Translations under genes and position numbers: made by a program
NCBI RefSeq assembly: GCF_000253155.1
Contig: NC_015291.1
Coordinates: 591,001-655,000, forward strand
From: Streptococcus oralis Uo5
GTDB lineage: Bacteria; Bacillota; Bacilli; Lactobacillales; Streptococcaceae
Direction: 5' to 3'
DNA length: 64,000 bases
Shown: in pieces, positions 51,744-60,166 of the stretch
Numbering within the stretch: position 1 is the first letter of the stretch
How the letters are laid out: each line of letters starts with the position of its first letter
The notes under the pieces: model-generated
Databases searched by the model: none
What the model saw: only the letters and a program-made list of their open reading frames with translations
Told to the model about the DNA's origin: nothing

Positions 51744-53264
51744 ATGGATTTAGTTGCTTATTCTTTGAAGGCGAATGGGAAGAGTAACATTAACTCGTTG
51801 TTTTATAATCCTAATACTAACGAGTTGACTCCTCTAATTTATATCAATAATAACTTATTTAACAATTATACTTTGTTTAATACAGAGTTGATGACAACTA
51901 AAAAATATAGTGAAGTATTAAAACAATTAATTGGATATATTTCAATTAAGTCTAGTGACCCTTCAATACAATTTAACTCTGATAGAACTCAATTTGCCCA
52001 AAGTGAGCTAACAGATGAAATTACACGATTTATTGAAAAATTAAATGAGGAAACTCAAAAAATTGGTAGTTCGTTAAAAAATGAATTAAGAGACTTGGAT
52101 GCATTCATTCAAAAACAAATTCCCGAAGCAGAAACTTCGAATCTTGATAACCTTCAGAAGTACATCAAAGAAGATTTCAAGTTAAAGCGGTTTATTGAAT
52201 TCCAAAAGGATTTAACAGCAAATCAAATAAACTGTACTTTATTTGGCAATAAAAAAATTCTCACCATTATCCCTAAGGTTAAACACGAAGATAATTTAGG
52301 GACTGTTGAATCATGGATTGGAATAGATAATCTCAGTGAGCAAATAACGGATTTTGATGATTTGTTAAAAAATTCAACGAAAATAGTATTAGATGGTAAA
52401 GAACAAAAATCTTTTAATAAGGAAATTGAAGGTCAGTGGAAAATCGTTACAGAGACAGAAAACGTTATTGAAACTCTGCATCTAATCTTAAAAGATACCA
52501 ACCAGCCTAAAATTGTCCAAAAGCAAAGTATTTTGAAAAGAGGGATGGACTATAATCTTGATAATCTTTTTACTTTTACAAATAGTTTTGGTAAGGAAGA
52601 TGAGGGATTAATTTTTGAAATTGATACCAAAAATAATTCTACAATTAATTTTAACAAAGGCAAAGGAATAATTAATTTTGGACGTGTGAATGAAAACACA
52701 ATATCAATCAAGATATCTGACAAGAAGACTAAAAAAATTCATGAAGCTGATTTTACATTTAAAGTAGAGGAAGATAGCTTTGATATTCCAAAAAGTATGG
52801 CTGAAGCTGATTTAGTTACGATGCCAATCAGTAAAGAAGTCAACTTCAGAGTAGATATTGCTAGCTTTATAAGAGAGATTAATCAAATTTTTAAAATTGA
52901 AGATTATAGTTTTGTACCAGTCGTATCTTATAGGACATTGATAGAAATAGTTGTTAACGATATTTTAGATAATCAAAACATTGATAAGACAGAAAGCTTG
53001 TTGAAAAACTATAATAAAGTTATTGAAGTGGGTAATACTCTCATTAAAGATAGCTCATTAGATGATGCGGATAAAAGAGTACTGTCAGCGTTGCTCTCTT
53101 CAATTAATAGTAAAGAAGAACGTGAAGGTTTTGTAGCGTTTTTGAATTTATCAACTCATGGAGGGCCTAGAATAATTAATAAGGTAGAAGCGATGAAAAA
53201 AACTCAAGAAATTAAATTGTTATTGGGTTTACTATATATTTCTGGTTTAGATAAAGAAAAGTAA
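51744..53264 (+). CDS. GHKL/MORC-like ATPase, C-terminal part (frameshifted)
   Basis: A 506-residue frame that continues the ATPase gene. The reading frame stays open upstream of 51744 (ITFNSSKYSIDMD), and ATG 51744 has no ribosome site, so this is not an independent gene by design. It contains more transducer-like strands, a coiled stretch (residues ~95-135), and a C-terminal helical region with YRTLIEIVVNDIL and FLNLSTHGG that loosely resembles HEPN/DUF4145-type domains (low confidence). No nuclease motif was found. If made, it would lack the ATP site. Confidence 0.65.
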   Translation: MDLVAYSLKANGKSNINSLFYNPNTNELTPLIYINNNLFNNYTLFNTELMTTKKYSEVLKQLIGYISIKSSDPSIQFNSDRTQFAQSELTDEITRFIEKLNEETQKIGSSLKNELRDLDAFIQKQIPEAETSNLDNLQKYIKEDFKLKRFIEFQKDLTANQINCTLFGNKKILTIIPKVKHEDNLGTVESWIGIDNLSEQITDFDDLLKNSTKIVLDGKEQKSFNKEIEGQWKIVTETENVIETLHLILKDTNQPKIVQKQSILKRGMDYNLDNLFTFTNSFGKEDEGLIFEIDTKNNSTINFNKGKGIINFGRVNENTISIKISDKKTKKIHEADFTFKVEEDSFDIPKSMAEADLVTMPISKEVNFRVDIASFIREINQIFKIEDYSFVPVVSYRTLIEIVVNDILDNQNIDKTESLLKNYNKVIEVGNTLIKDSSLDDADKRVLSALLSSINSKEEREGFVAFLNLSTHGGPRIINKVEAMKKTQEIKLLLGLLYISGLDKEK

Positions 53265-53282
53265 TTTTGAATTTTAAAGATA

Positions 53283-53438
53283 AGCCGTAGTTTTAAATAT
53301 GGTGGATTTTTATATAAAAGTTATGTCAAATGGACTACAAGAACTATGACTAAGCTCTAGCTTGAAAGTCTAGGAATCAAGACCTATCAGGTCAAGAAAA
53401 GAAGTGATGTCATCGATATTTTGAAATCCTATATTTAA
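53283..53438 (+). pseudogene. Decayed gene fragment, C-terminal remnant
   Basis: A ~51-codon reading frame interrupted by one TAG (53358-53360). It would encode SFKYGGFLYKSYVKWTTRT, then MTKL, stop, LESLGIKTYQVKKRSDV and a short tail ending at TAA 53436. The amino-acid pattern looks like real coding sequence but I cannot name the family. It lies between the ATPase and the right direct repeat. It and the terminator fill most of the 320-nt gap before the HTH gene. Confidence 0.4.
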
Positions 53439-53445
53439 AGATAAC

Positions 53446-53480
53446 ACTCTCTATTTTTTGTGATAGAGAGTTTTTTGTTA
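53446..53480 (+). terminator. Terminator containing the right 17-bp direct repeat
   Basis: ACTCTCTAT / ATAGAGAGT perfect 9-bp stem followed by TTTTTT. Confidence 0.88.
53464..53480 (+). repeat. Right 17-bp direct repeat flanking the methyltransferase/ATPase module
   Basis: TAGAGAGTTTTTTGTTA, identical to 49528-49544. It lies within the terminator arm and T-tail, so either recombination at similar terminators or target duplication could explain it. Confidence 0.8.
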
Positions 53481-53528
53481 GAAAAATCTTACAAAATGAC
53501 ATTTATATATTGCATTAAGTTAGATATA

Positions 53529-53537
53529 TGGTATAAT
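53529..53537 (+). promoter_or_regulatory. Extended -10 promoter of the HTH/membrane pair
   Basis: TGG-TATAAT (53529-53537), with AAGGAGG at 53572-53578 downstream. Confidence 0.75.
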
Positions 53538-53584
53538 GTTTTTAAAAGAAGCGCAACTTTTTAAAAATGTGAAGGAGGATGCTA

Positions 53585-53794
53585 GTGGCTAAAAACTTAA
53601 AATTAAAATTAGCTCGGGTGGAGCGTGATTTAACACAAGGGGATTTGGCAGAGGCTGTGGGTGTTACTAGGCAGACTATAGGCTTGATAGAAGCAGGGAA
53701 ATACAATCCTAGTCTTTTCCTTTGTCAGTCTATTTGCAGATGCTTAGGCAAAACTTTGGATCAATTATTTTGGGAGGAAGAAGATGAAAAATAG
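53585..53794 (+). CDS. Small Cro/CI-type HTH regulator
   Basis: A 69-residue helix-turn-helix protein: LKLARVERDLTQGDLAEAVGVTRQTIGLIEAGKYNPS contains the whole HTH_3 domain, with no effector domain. GTG 53585 is chosen because AAGGAGG is 6 nt upstream; ATG 53579 touches it. It overlaps the membrane gene by 11 nt. Such HTH/small-membrane-protein pairs are frequent in Firmicutes, the regulator usually controlling its own operon; the trigger is unknown. Confidence 0.85.
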   Translation: MAKNLKLKLARVERDLTQGDLAEAVGVTRQTIGLIEAGKYNPSLFLCQSICRCLGKTLDQLFWEEEDEK

Positions 53795-54272
53795 ATTTTT
53801 TTATTATCAAATATTAGACGAAAGAGAAGAACAACTGATTAACAAAGCTGGGACAGAGTCTTTTAATGTGTTTATCGGGCTCATTCTGTTAAGTTATTTG
53901 GTGGCTGTATTAGCACCTGCTCTTTTTAATTCTAATATTCTTCTGGTTACCCTTCTTTTAGGAATTTTCTTCTTTTTCAATCGTGCACGACAACTTGGAG
54001 TGACCTACTATAGTCGTTTTCATTTTACGATTGTAGGGTGTTTGCTGGTAACTCTCGCTATTACGACTCTTTTGATGTTGCAGAATTATCAATTCAATAT
54101 CGAAATTTATCAGCACAATCCTCTGAACGTTAAATATTTGTCTGCTTGGGTTATTACTTATCTGATTTACCTTCCTTGGGTTTTTATCGGCAATCTCGGC
54201 CTTAAAAGTTATGGTGAATGGGCTCAAAAAAAGTTTGAGCGAGATATGGATGAACTGGAGAGTGGAGAATAG
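53784..54272 (+). CDS. Four-TM membrane protein paired with the HTH regulator
   Basis: A 162-residue protein. The hydrophilic N-terminus LDEREEQLINKAGTESF is followed by hydrophobic segments at about 28-46, 51-69, 82-101 and 116-135, and a charged C-terminal tail. The DEREEQ opening is typical of DUF3169/DUF6773-like proteins found next to small HTH regulators. Function unknown. AGGAGGAAG before the ATG lies within the HTH gene, with an 11-nt overlap, so it is translationally coupled. Confidence 0.75.
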   Translation: MKNRFFYYQILDEREEQLINKAGTESFNVFIGLILLSYLVAVLAPALFNSNILLVTLLLGIFFFFNRARQLGVTYYSRFHFTIVGCLLVTLAITTLLMLQNYQFNIEIYQHNPLNVKYLSAWVITYLIYLPWVFIGNLGLKSYGEWAQKKFERDMDELESGE

Positions 54273-54304
54273 CTTGTTATCTTTTTATCAATCTCGGTAA
54301 AATG

Positions 54305-54313
54305 TGTTATAAT
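54305..54313 (+). promoter_or_regulatory. Extended -10 promoter of pncB-nadE
   Basis: TGT-TATAAT (54305-54313), with a second possible -10 TGG-TAGAAT near 54343-54351. The leader to the ATG at 54389 is short and no riboswitch was recognised. Confidence 0.65.
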
Positions 54314-54388
54314 AGTACTAATTTATCGGATGGTGTGAAAGTGGTAGAATACGTTCATACCTTTGTAAAGTAGGAAGAAGGAAAACAG

Positions 54389-55849
54389 ATGTATCCAGAT
54401 GATAGTTTGACATTGCACACGGACTTGTACCAGATCAATATGATGCAAGTTTACTTTGACCAAGGAATTCACAATAAAAAGGCGGTCTTTGAAGTTTATT
54501 TCCGCCAGCAACCTTTTCAGAACGGCTATGCAGTATTCGCTGGCTTGGAAAGAATTGTACATTATCTTAAAGACTTGCGCTTTTCAGATAGCGATATTGC
54601 CTACTTGGAGTCGCTTGGGTATCATGGAGAATTCTTGGATTACCTACGAAATCTCAAGTTAGAACTAACGGTTCGTTCTGCTCAGGAAGGGGACTTGGTT
54701 TTTGCTAATGAGCCGATTGTGCAGGTGGAAGGACCTCTAGCCCAATGCCAATTGGTCGAAACGGCTCTCTTAAACATTGTTAACTTTCAAACCTTGATAG
54801 CGACTAAGGCAGCACGTATTCGTTCAGTCATTGAAGATGAGCCTTTGATGGAATTCGGGACACGTCGTGCGCAAGAAATGGATGCAGCTATCTGGGGAAC
54901 ACGCGCAGCCGTGATTGGTGGAGCCAACGGGACTAGCAATGTGCGAGCAGGGAAGCTCTTTGGTATTCCAGTATTGGGGACTCATGCTCATGCCTTGGTA
55001 CAGGTTTATGGAAACGACTATAAGGCCTTTAAGGCCTATGCTTCAACCCATCGTGACTGTGTCTTTCTAGTAGATACATATGATACGCTTCGCATCGGTG
55101 TGCCAGCTGCTATTCAGGTAGCTCGTGAACTGGGAGACAAGATTAATTTTAAAGGCGTTCGTATCGACTCAGGGGATATAGCCTATATTTCCAAGAAAGT
55201 TCGCCAACAGTTAGATGAGGCTGGATATCCAGATGCCAAAATTTACGCTTCCAATGACCTCGATGAAAATACCATCCTTAACCTCAAAATGCAACACGCC
55301 AAGATTGATGTCTGGGGTGTGGGTACCAAGCTGATTACAGCCTATGATCAGCCAGCTCTTGGGGCAGTTTATAAGATTGTTGCGATCGAAGATGGGAATG
55401 GTCAGATGCGCAATACCATCAAACTGTCTAATAATGCGGAAAAAGTATCGACGCCAGGTAAGAAGCAGGTATGGCGCATTACCAGTCGTGAAAAAGGCAA
55501 GTCAGAAGGCGACTACATTACTTATGACGGTGTGGATGTGAGCGACATGACAGAAATCAAGATGTTCCATCCAACTTATACCTACATCAAAAAGACCGTT
55601 CGTAATTTTGATGCTGTTCCTCTCTTGGTGGATATCTTTAAAGAAGGAACATTAGTTTACGATTTGCCTAGTTTGACTGACATTCAAGCCTATGCTCGTA
55701 AGGAATTTGACAAACTTTGGGATGAGTACAAACGGGTACTCAATCCGCAACACTATCCAGTGGATTTGGCGCGTGATATTTGGCAGGACAAAATGGACTT
55801 GATTGACAAGATGCGCAAAGAAGCTCTTGGTGAAGGAGAAGAAGAATGA
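54389..55849 (+). CDS. pncB: Nicotinate phosphoribosyltransferase
   Basis: A 486-residue enzyme starting with [13 protein letters not shown]. It contains the [19 protein letters not shown] region and [15 protein letters not shown] of the NAPRTase active site. It makes nicotinate mononucleotide from nicotinate and PRPP, the first step of the Preiss-Handler route. The length is that of the Gram-positive type. GAAGGAAAAC precedes the ATG. It overlaps nadE by 4 nt, so salvage and final amidation to NAD are translated together. Confidence 0.94.
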   Translation: MYPDDSLTLHTDLYQINMMQVYFDQGIHNKKAVFEVYFRQQPFQNGYAVFAGLERIVHYLKDLRFSDSDIAYLESLGYHGEFLDYLRNLKLELTVRSAQEGDLVFANEPIVQVEGPLAQCQLVETALLNIVNFQTLIATKAARIRSVIEDEPLMEFGTRRAQEMDAAIWGTRAAVIGGANGTSNVRAGKLFGIPVLGTHAHALVQVYGNDYKAFKAYASTHRDCVFLVDTYDTLRIGVPAAIQVARELGDKINFKGVRIDSGDIAYISKKVRQQLDEAGYPDAKIYASNDLDENTILNLKMQHAKIDVWGVGTKLITAYDQPALGAVYKIVAIEDGNGQMRNTIKLSNNAEKVSTPGKKQVWRITSREKGKSEGDYITYDGVDVSDMTEIKMFHPTYTYIKKTVRNFDAVPLLVDIFKEGTLVYDLPSLTDIQAYARKEFDKLWDEYKRVLNPQHYPVDLARDIWQDKMDLIDKMRKEALGEGEEE

Positions 55850-56670
55850 GTTTGCAAGAGACCATTATCCAGCAACTGGGCGTCAAACCAGTGATTGATG
55901 CCCAGGAAGAAATTCGTCGTTCGATTGATTTCTTAAAGAGATACTTGAAAAAACACCCTTTCCTTAAAACCTTTGTACTAGGGATTTCTGGAGGACAAGA
56001 CTCAACCTTGGCAGGGCGCTTGGCACAATTAGCGATGGAAGAAATGCGAGCTGAGACAGGAGATGACAGCTACCAATTTATCGCTGTCCGCCTGCCATAC
56101 GGAGTGCAAGCTGATGAAGCAGATGCTCAAAAAGCTCTTGCTTTCATCCAGCCAGATGTCAGCTTGGTTGTGAATATCAAGGAATCAGCTGATGCCATGG
56201 CAGCTGCAGTTGAAGCGACAGGAAGTCCTGTTTCAGACTTTAACAAGGGCAATATTAAAGCTCGTAGTCGTATGATTGCCCAATATGCCCTTGCAGGTGC
56301 CCATAGCGGAGCGGTCATTGGAACAGACCATGCCGCGGAAAATATCACAGGCTTTTTTACCAAGTTTGGTGACGGTGGTGCAGACATTCTCCCTCTTTAT
56401 CGCCTCAATAAACGTCAAGGGAAACAACTCTTGAAGGAACTTGGTGCAGACCCAGCCCTTTATGAAAAAATCCCAACAGCAGATTTGGAAGAAGAAAAAC
56501 CAGGTATTGCAGACGAAGTAGCTCTTGGAGTCACTTATGCAGAAATTGATGACTACCTTGAAGGCAAAACCATCAGTCCAGAAGCCCAAGCGACTATCGA
56601 AAACTGGTGGCACAAAGGCCAACACAAACGCCACCTACCAATCACCGTATTTGATGACTTTTGGGAGTAA
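55846..56670 (+). CDS. nadE: NH3-dependent NAD synthetase
   Basis: A 274-residue synthetase: N-type ATP pyrophosphatase P-loop [51 protein letters not shown] and the C-terminal [10 protein letters not shown]. There is no glutaminase domain, so it uses ammonia. It converts nicotinate adenine dinucleotide to NAD in the cytoplasm. AGGAGAAGAAG precedes the ATG, and it overlaps pncB by 4 nt. A terminator starts at its stop codon. Confidence 0.95.
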   Translation: MSLQETIIQQLGVKPVIDAQEEIRRSIDFLKRYLKKHPFLKTFVLGISGGQDSTLAGRLAQLAMEEMRAETGDDSYQFIAVRLPYGVQADEADAQKALAFIQPDVSLVVNIKESADAMAAAVEATGSPVSDFNKGNIKARSRMIAQYALAGAHSGAVIGTDHAAENITGFFTKFGDGGADILPLYRLNKRQGKQLLKELGADPALYEKIPTADLEEEKPGIADEVALGVTYAEIDDYLEGKTISPEAQATIENWWHKGQHKRHLPITVFDDFWE

Positions 56671-56692
56671 AAAGGTCCGGGGGACCTTTTTA
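56669..56692 (+). terminator. Terminator after nadE
   Basis: AAAAAGGTCC-GGG-GGACCTTTTT, a perfect 10-bp stem whose T-tail is its own arm. Confidence 0.9.
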
Positions 56693-56960
56693 GCTTCTTG
56701 TCTAGAAACTGGGAAGCAAGAATAACCTCCAGTGGAGGTTTTTAGCCCGAGTCTAGAAATAAGAAAATGAGACAGAAATCGGTAACTCGAAGAGTTCGAT
56801 TTTCCTTGTCTCACCCCCGCAACGATGACTAGGTTTGAAAAAGCTTGGTAAAGCGCATTTCAAACCAGACAGCGACTGCGTCAAGGGACTAGATAAAACA
56901 CTTGTTTCCTAGCTGTTACTGAGTATAGTCTTTTTACCCTGAGCCTTAAGCTTAGAAAGC
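56693..56960 (+). repeat. Structured intergenic sequence, probable dispersed repeat
   Basis: This 301-nt gap has no ORF but several inverted repeats. AACCTCC-AGT-GGAGGTT plus T's is a second terminator near 56727. GAGACA...TTGTCTC encloses TCGAA-GAG-TTCGA near 56770-56813. GTTTGAAA...TTTCAAAC lies near 56834-56865. Two copies of a CTAGAAA..AAGAAA.. motif also occur, related to those after rpsR. The composition resembles intergenic repeats common in mitis-group genomes. It is not a recognisable BOX or RUP. It may be a mobile repeat or a structured RNA. Confidence 0.5.
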
Positions 56961-56971
56961 GAGGTAACATT

Positions 56972-57523
56972 ATGAAAGCAATCGGTACGCAAATATTACA
57001 GACAGAACGTTTGATTTTGAGAAGATTTGTGGAGAGTGATGCGGAAGCCATGTTTCAAAATTGGGCTTCATCTGCTGAGAATCTGACCTATGTTACTTGG
57101 AATCCTCATCCTGATGTTGAGGTGACTCGGAACTCGATTCGAAATTGGGTTGCCTCCTATGCAAATCCCAACTATTACAAATGGGCCATTTGTCTCAAAG
57201 AAAACCCGGAGCAAGTGATAGGAGATATCAGTATCATTGAAATGCACGAGGAAGATTTAAGTTGTGAAATTGGGTATGTTTTAGGAAAAAACTTTTGGGG
57301 CCGAGGTATGATGACGGTGGCCTTGAAAGCTGTGCTAGACTTCTGTTTTACTCAAGCAGGCTTTCAAAAAGTCAGAGCTCGTTACGCCAGTCTTAACCCA
57401 GCTTCAGGCCGTGTGATGGAGAAGGCTGGAATGTCCTATCTAAAAACTATTGCCAATGGTGTGGAGAGAAAAGATTACGTTGCGGACCTTATTTATTACC
57501 AGATAAGCAGGGAAGACAGGTGA
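56972..57523 (+). CDS. RimJ/RimL-type GNAT N-acetyltransferase
   Basis: A 183-residue GNAT protein of the RimJ/RimL branch: TERLILRRFVESDAEAMF at the N-terminus, GYVLGKNFWGRGMMTVAL as the acetyl-CoA motif and NPASGRVMEKAGM near the C-terminus. Relatives acetylate ribosomal proteins or other N-termini, but most are uncharacterised. GCGAGGTAAC precedes the ATG. It stands alone between a structured repeat and a terminator. Confidence 0.85.
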   Translation: MKAIGTQILQTERLILRRFVESDAEAMFQNWASSAENLTYVTWNPHPDVEVTRNSIRNWVASYANPNYYKWAICLKENPEQVIGDISIIEMHEEDLSCEIGYVLGKNFWGRGMMTVALKAVLDFCFTQAGFQKVRARYASLNPASGRVMEKAGMSYLKTIANGVERKDYVADLIYYQISREDR

Positions 57524-57545
57524 TTCTCTTTGCTGTTTCTATCAA

Positions 57546-57570
57546 AGTCAGACCTTGTCTGGCTTTTTTT
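57546..57570 (+). terminator. Terminator after 56972-57523
   Basis: AGTCAGAC-CTT-GTCTGGCT stem with one G-U pair, followed by TTTTTT. Confidence 0.87.
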
Positions 57571-57686
57571 GTGCAAGATTTCTAAATAAACTGATTAAAT
57601 TCCTATTTTTTCCTATCATTGTCCCTGTTTTTTCTAGAGTTTTGGAGCTATAATAGACCTATCAAATCAAAGAATGGAGGAAGGCA

Positions 57687-58397
57687 ATGGACAATGTAAT
57701 CTTTTTTATCAGTGTTTTTCTTGCTGGAATTCTTTCCTTCTTTTCTCCTTGTATTTTACCCTTGTTGCCTGTCTATGCGGGGGTCTTACTTGATGACAAA
57801 GATGGTTCTCAGGCTTCCAGCGGAAAATTTTCAATCTCACTTGTTAGTTTATTGCGAACTATGGCCTTTATAGCGGGGATCTCTTTTATCTTTATCTTAC
57901 TGGGCTATGGAGCTGGTTTTTTAGGCAATTTGCTGTATGCTTCTTGGTTTCAGTATGTGACGGGTACGATTATCATTCTCTTGGGCTTGCACCAGATGGA
58001 TGTTTTACATTTGCAGGGACTCTACAAGGAAAGAAGGCTACAATTAAAGAGACAGGGGCAAAAGGGTAACGGCTATAGTCAGGCATTTTTACTGGGGTTG
58101 ACCTTTAGTTTTGCTTGGACGCCGTGTGTGGGGCCAGTTCTGGGCTCTGTTTTGGCTTTGGCGGCTTCAGGTGGTTCAGGAGCTTGGCAGGGAGCTGGTC
58201 TCATGTTGGTCTATACGCTGGGATTGGCGCTACCATTTTTAGTCCTAGCTCTCGCCTCCAGCTATGTTTTGAAACATTTCCGAAAACTGCATCCTTACCT
58301 CGGAATCCTCAAAAAAGTGGGTGGTTTCCTCATTATCGTGATGGGAATCTTGGTGCTTTTGGGAAATGCTTCCATTTTGACTACATTATTTGAATAG
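57687..58397 (+). CDS. ccdA: CcdA-type thiol-disulfide membrane transporter
   Basis: A 236-residue membrane protein with six helices. Paired cysteines lie in SPCILPLLP (helix 1) and AWTPCVGPVLG (helix 4), the redox-active pair of CcdA/DsbD core proteins. It passes electrons from cytoplasmic thioredoxin to extracellular thioredoxin-like proteins. A TATAAT near 57649 and GGAGGAAGG before the ATG give it its own promoter. It is first in an operon with the thioredoxin lipoprotein and MsrAB, as in pneumococcal ccdA1-etrx1-msrAB1. Confidence 0.92.
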   Translation: MDNVIFFISVFLAGILSFFSPCILPLLPVYAGVLLDDKDGSQASSGKFSISLVSLLRTMAFIAGISFIFILLGYGAGFLGNLLYASWFQYVTGTIIILLGLHQMDVLHLQGLYKERRLQLKRQGQKGNGYSQAFLLGLTFSFAWTPCVGPVLGSVLALAASGGSGAWQGAGLMLVYTLGLALPFLVLALASSYVLKHFRKLHPYLGILKKVGGFLIIVMGILVLLGNASILTTLFE

Positions 58398-58410
58398 AGA
58401 GGAAAAAGAA

Positions 58411-58974
58411 ATGAAAAAATGGCAAACATGTCTCCTTGGGGTAGGCTCAATCTGTTGCTTGGCAGCCTGTTCGGCTGAAAATATGGCAGACGAGTCTACT
58501 ATGAAGGAGCAAACCAAAACAGAACAAGTTAGTTCACAAACTGCCACTAAGGGTCAGGAAGTCGCTGATTTTGAACTGACAGGTGTAGATGGCAAGACCT
58601 ATCGTTTATCTGACTACAAGGACAAGAAAGTTTATCTCAAATTCTGGGCTTCTTGGTGTTCCATCTGTCTAGCCAGTCTTCCAGATACCGATGAAATCGC
58701 TAAGGATGCTGGTGATGACTATGTGGTTTTGACAGTGGTGTCACCAGGCCACAAGGGAGAACAATCTGAAGCTGACTTTAAGAACTGGTATAAGGGATTG
58801 GATTATAAAAATTTTCCAGTTCTAATTGATCCATCAGGCAAACTTTTGGAAAGTTATGGTGTTCGTTCTTACCCGACTCAAGCCTTTATAGACAAGGAAG
58901 GCAAGCTGGTCAAAACGCAACCAGGTTTTATGGATAAGGATATGATTTTGAAAGAATTGAAAGAAATGGGGTAG
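58411..58974 (+). CDS. etrx1: Extracellular thioredoxin-fold lipoprotein (Etrx1-like)
   Basis: A 187-residue TlpA-like lipoprotein. The signal peptide ends in LAAC with lipid-modified Cys20, followed by a Ser/Thr/Gln-rich linker and a thioredoxin domain with active site WCSIC and cis-Pro loop YPTQAF. It receives electrons from CcdA and reduces MsrAB outside the membrane. ATG 58411 is chosen because it begins the signal peptide and has GAGGAAAAAG upstream; the in-frame ATG at 58390 overlaps ccdA. It lies between ccdA and msrAB. Confidence 0.92.
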   Translation: MKKWQTCLLGVGSICCLAACSAENMADESTMKEQTKTEQVSSQTATKGQEVADFELTGVDGKTYRLSDYKDKKVYLKFWASWCSICLASLPDTDEIAKDAGDDYVVLTVVSPGHKGEQSEADFKNWYKGLDYKNFPVLIDPSGKLLESYGVRSYPTQAFIDKEGKLVKTQPGFMDKDMILKELKEMG

Positions 58975-58983
58975 AGAAAGGCT

Positions 58984-60096
58984 ATGAATGATAAAGTAAA
59001 ACTTTTTGTCTTGGCAGGGGTCATTCTCCTAGCCATAACCGGTTTCTATTTTCTATTGATGCGAAATGCAGGGCAGACAGATAGCTCGCAAATTGAGAAA
59101 GCATCAGTTAGTCAAGGAGGAAAAACAGTGAAAAAAACAGAAGTGAGTAAAGACGCAGACTTGCACGAAATTTATCTAGCTGGAGGTTGTTTCTGGGGAG
59201 TGGAGGAATACTTCTCACGCGTGCCTGGAGTGACAGATGCCGTTTCAGGCTATGCGAACGGTAGAGGGGAAACAACCAAGTACGAATTGATCAATCAAAC
59301 AGGTCATGCGGAGACTGTCCATGTCACCTATGATGCCAATCAAATTTCCCTCAAGGAAATTCTGCTTCATTACTTCCGCATTATCAATCCAACCAGCAAA
59401 AATAAACAAGGAAATGATGTAGGGACTCAGTACCGTACCGGCGTTTATTACACAGATGACAAGGATTTGGAAGTAATCAATCAAGTCTTTGATGAGGTGG
59501 CTAAGAAATACGACCAACCTTTGGCAGTTGAAAAGGAAAACTTGAAGAATTTTGTGGTGGCGGAGGATTACCACCAAGACTATCTCAAGAAAAATCCAAA
59601 TGGCTACTGTCATATCAATGTTAATCAGGCTGCCTATCCCGTCATTGATGCCAGCAAATATCCTAAACCAAGTGATGAGGAGTTGAAGAAGACCTTGTCG
59701 CCTGAGGAGTATGCCGTTACCCAGAAAAATCAAACAGAACGAGCTTTTTCAAACCGCTACTGGGATAAATTTGAATCCGGTATCTATGTGGATGTCGCAA
59801 CTGGTGAACCCCTCTTTTCATCAAAGGACAAGTTTGAGTCTGGTTGTGGCTGGCCTAGTTTCACTCAACCAATCAGTCCAGATGTTGCTACCTACAAGGA
59901 AGATAAGTCCTACAATATGACGCGCATGGAAGTGAGAAGCCGAGTTGGAGATTCTCACCTTGGTCATGTCTTTACAGATGGGCCTCAGGACAAGGGTGGC
60001 TTACGCTACTGTATCAATAGTCTCTCTATCCGCTTTATTCCCAAAGACCAAATGGCAGAAAAAGGCTATGCCTATTTATTAGATTATGTCGATTAA
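58984..60096 (+). CDS. msrAB: Peptide methionine sulfoxide reductase MsrA-MsrB fusion, surface-anchored
   Basis: A 370-residue protein with an N-terminal membrane anchor (about 7-27), an MsrA domain with catalytic Cys in [12 protein letters not shown] (residues ~60-215) and an MsrB domain (~240-370) with SGCGWPSF and catalytic Cys in GLRYCINS. Together they repair both S and R methionine sulfoxide in surface proteins, using Etrx1 as reductant. AAAGGCT precedes the ATG. This is the third gene of the ccdA-etrx1-msrAB operon, matching pneumococcal MsrAB1. It protects the cell against its own H2O2. Confidence 0.94.
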   Translation: MNDKVKLFVLAGVILLAITGFYFLLMRNAGQTDSSQIEKASVSQGGKTVKKTEVSKDADLHEIYLAGGCFWGVEEYFSRVPGVTDAVSGYANGRGETTKYELINQTGHAETVHVTYDANQISLKEILLHYFRIINPTSKNKQGNDVGTQYRTGVYYTDDKDLEVINQVFDEVAKKYDQPLAVEKENLKNFVVAEDYHQDYLKKNPNGYCHINVNQAAYPVIDASKYPKPSDEELKKTLSPEEYAVTQKNQTERAFSNRYWDKFESGIYVDVATGEPLFSSKDKFESGCGWPSFTQPISPDVATYKEDKSYNMTRMEVRSRVGDSHLGHVFTDGPQDKGGLRYCINSLSIRFIPKDQMAEKGYAYLLDYVD

Positions 60097-60166
60097 GAAG
60101 TCTTTCCTAAGCAGTTAGAGGAGAATTTTGCTATACTGATACTAGTAAGTGGTAAAGGAGCAGAGC

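Noticed and set aside
56233..56634. 133-codon minus-strand frame opposite nadE
   Set aside because: Antisense shadow with Cys/Phe-rich unusual composition; nadE is certain on the other strand.
56693..56960. BOX or RUP element
   Set aside because: The end resembles a BOX boxC in a few bases (TTTCCTAG, GAGTATA), but boxA and the RUP ends are not present, so it is kept only as an unnamed structured repeat.
59245..59733. 162-codon minus-strand frame opposite msrAB
   Set aside because: Fully antisense to a well-supported enzyme, hydrophobic shadow translation and no ribosome site.
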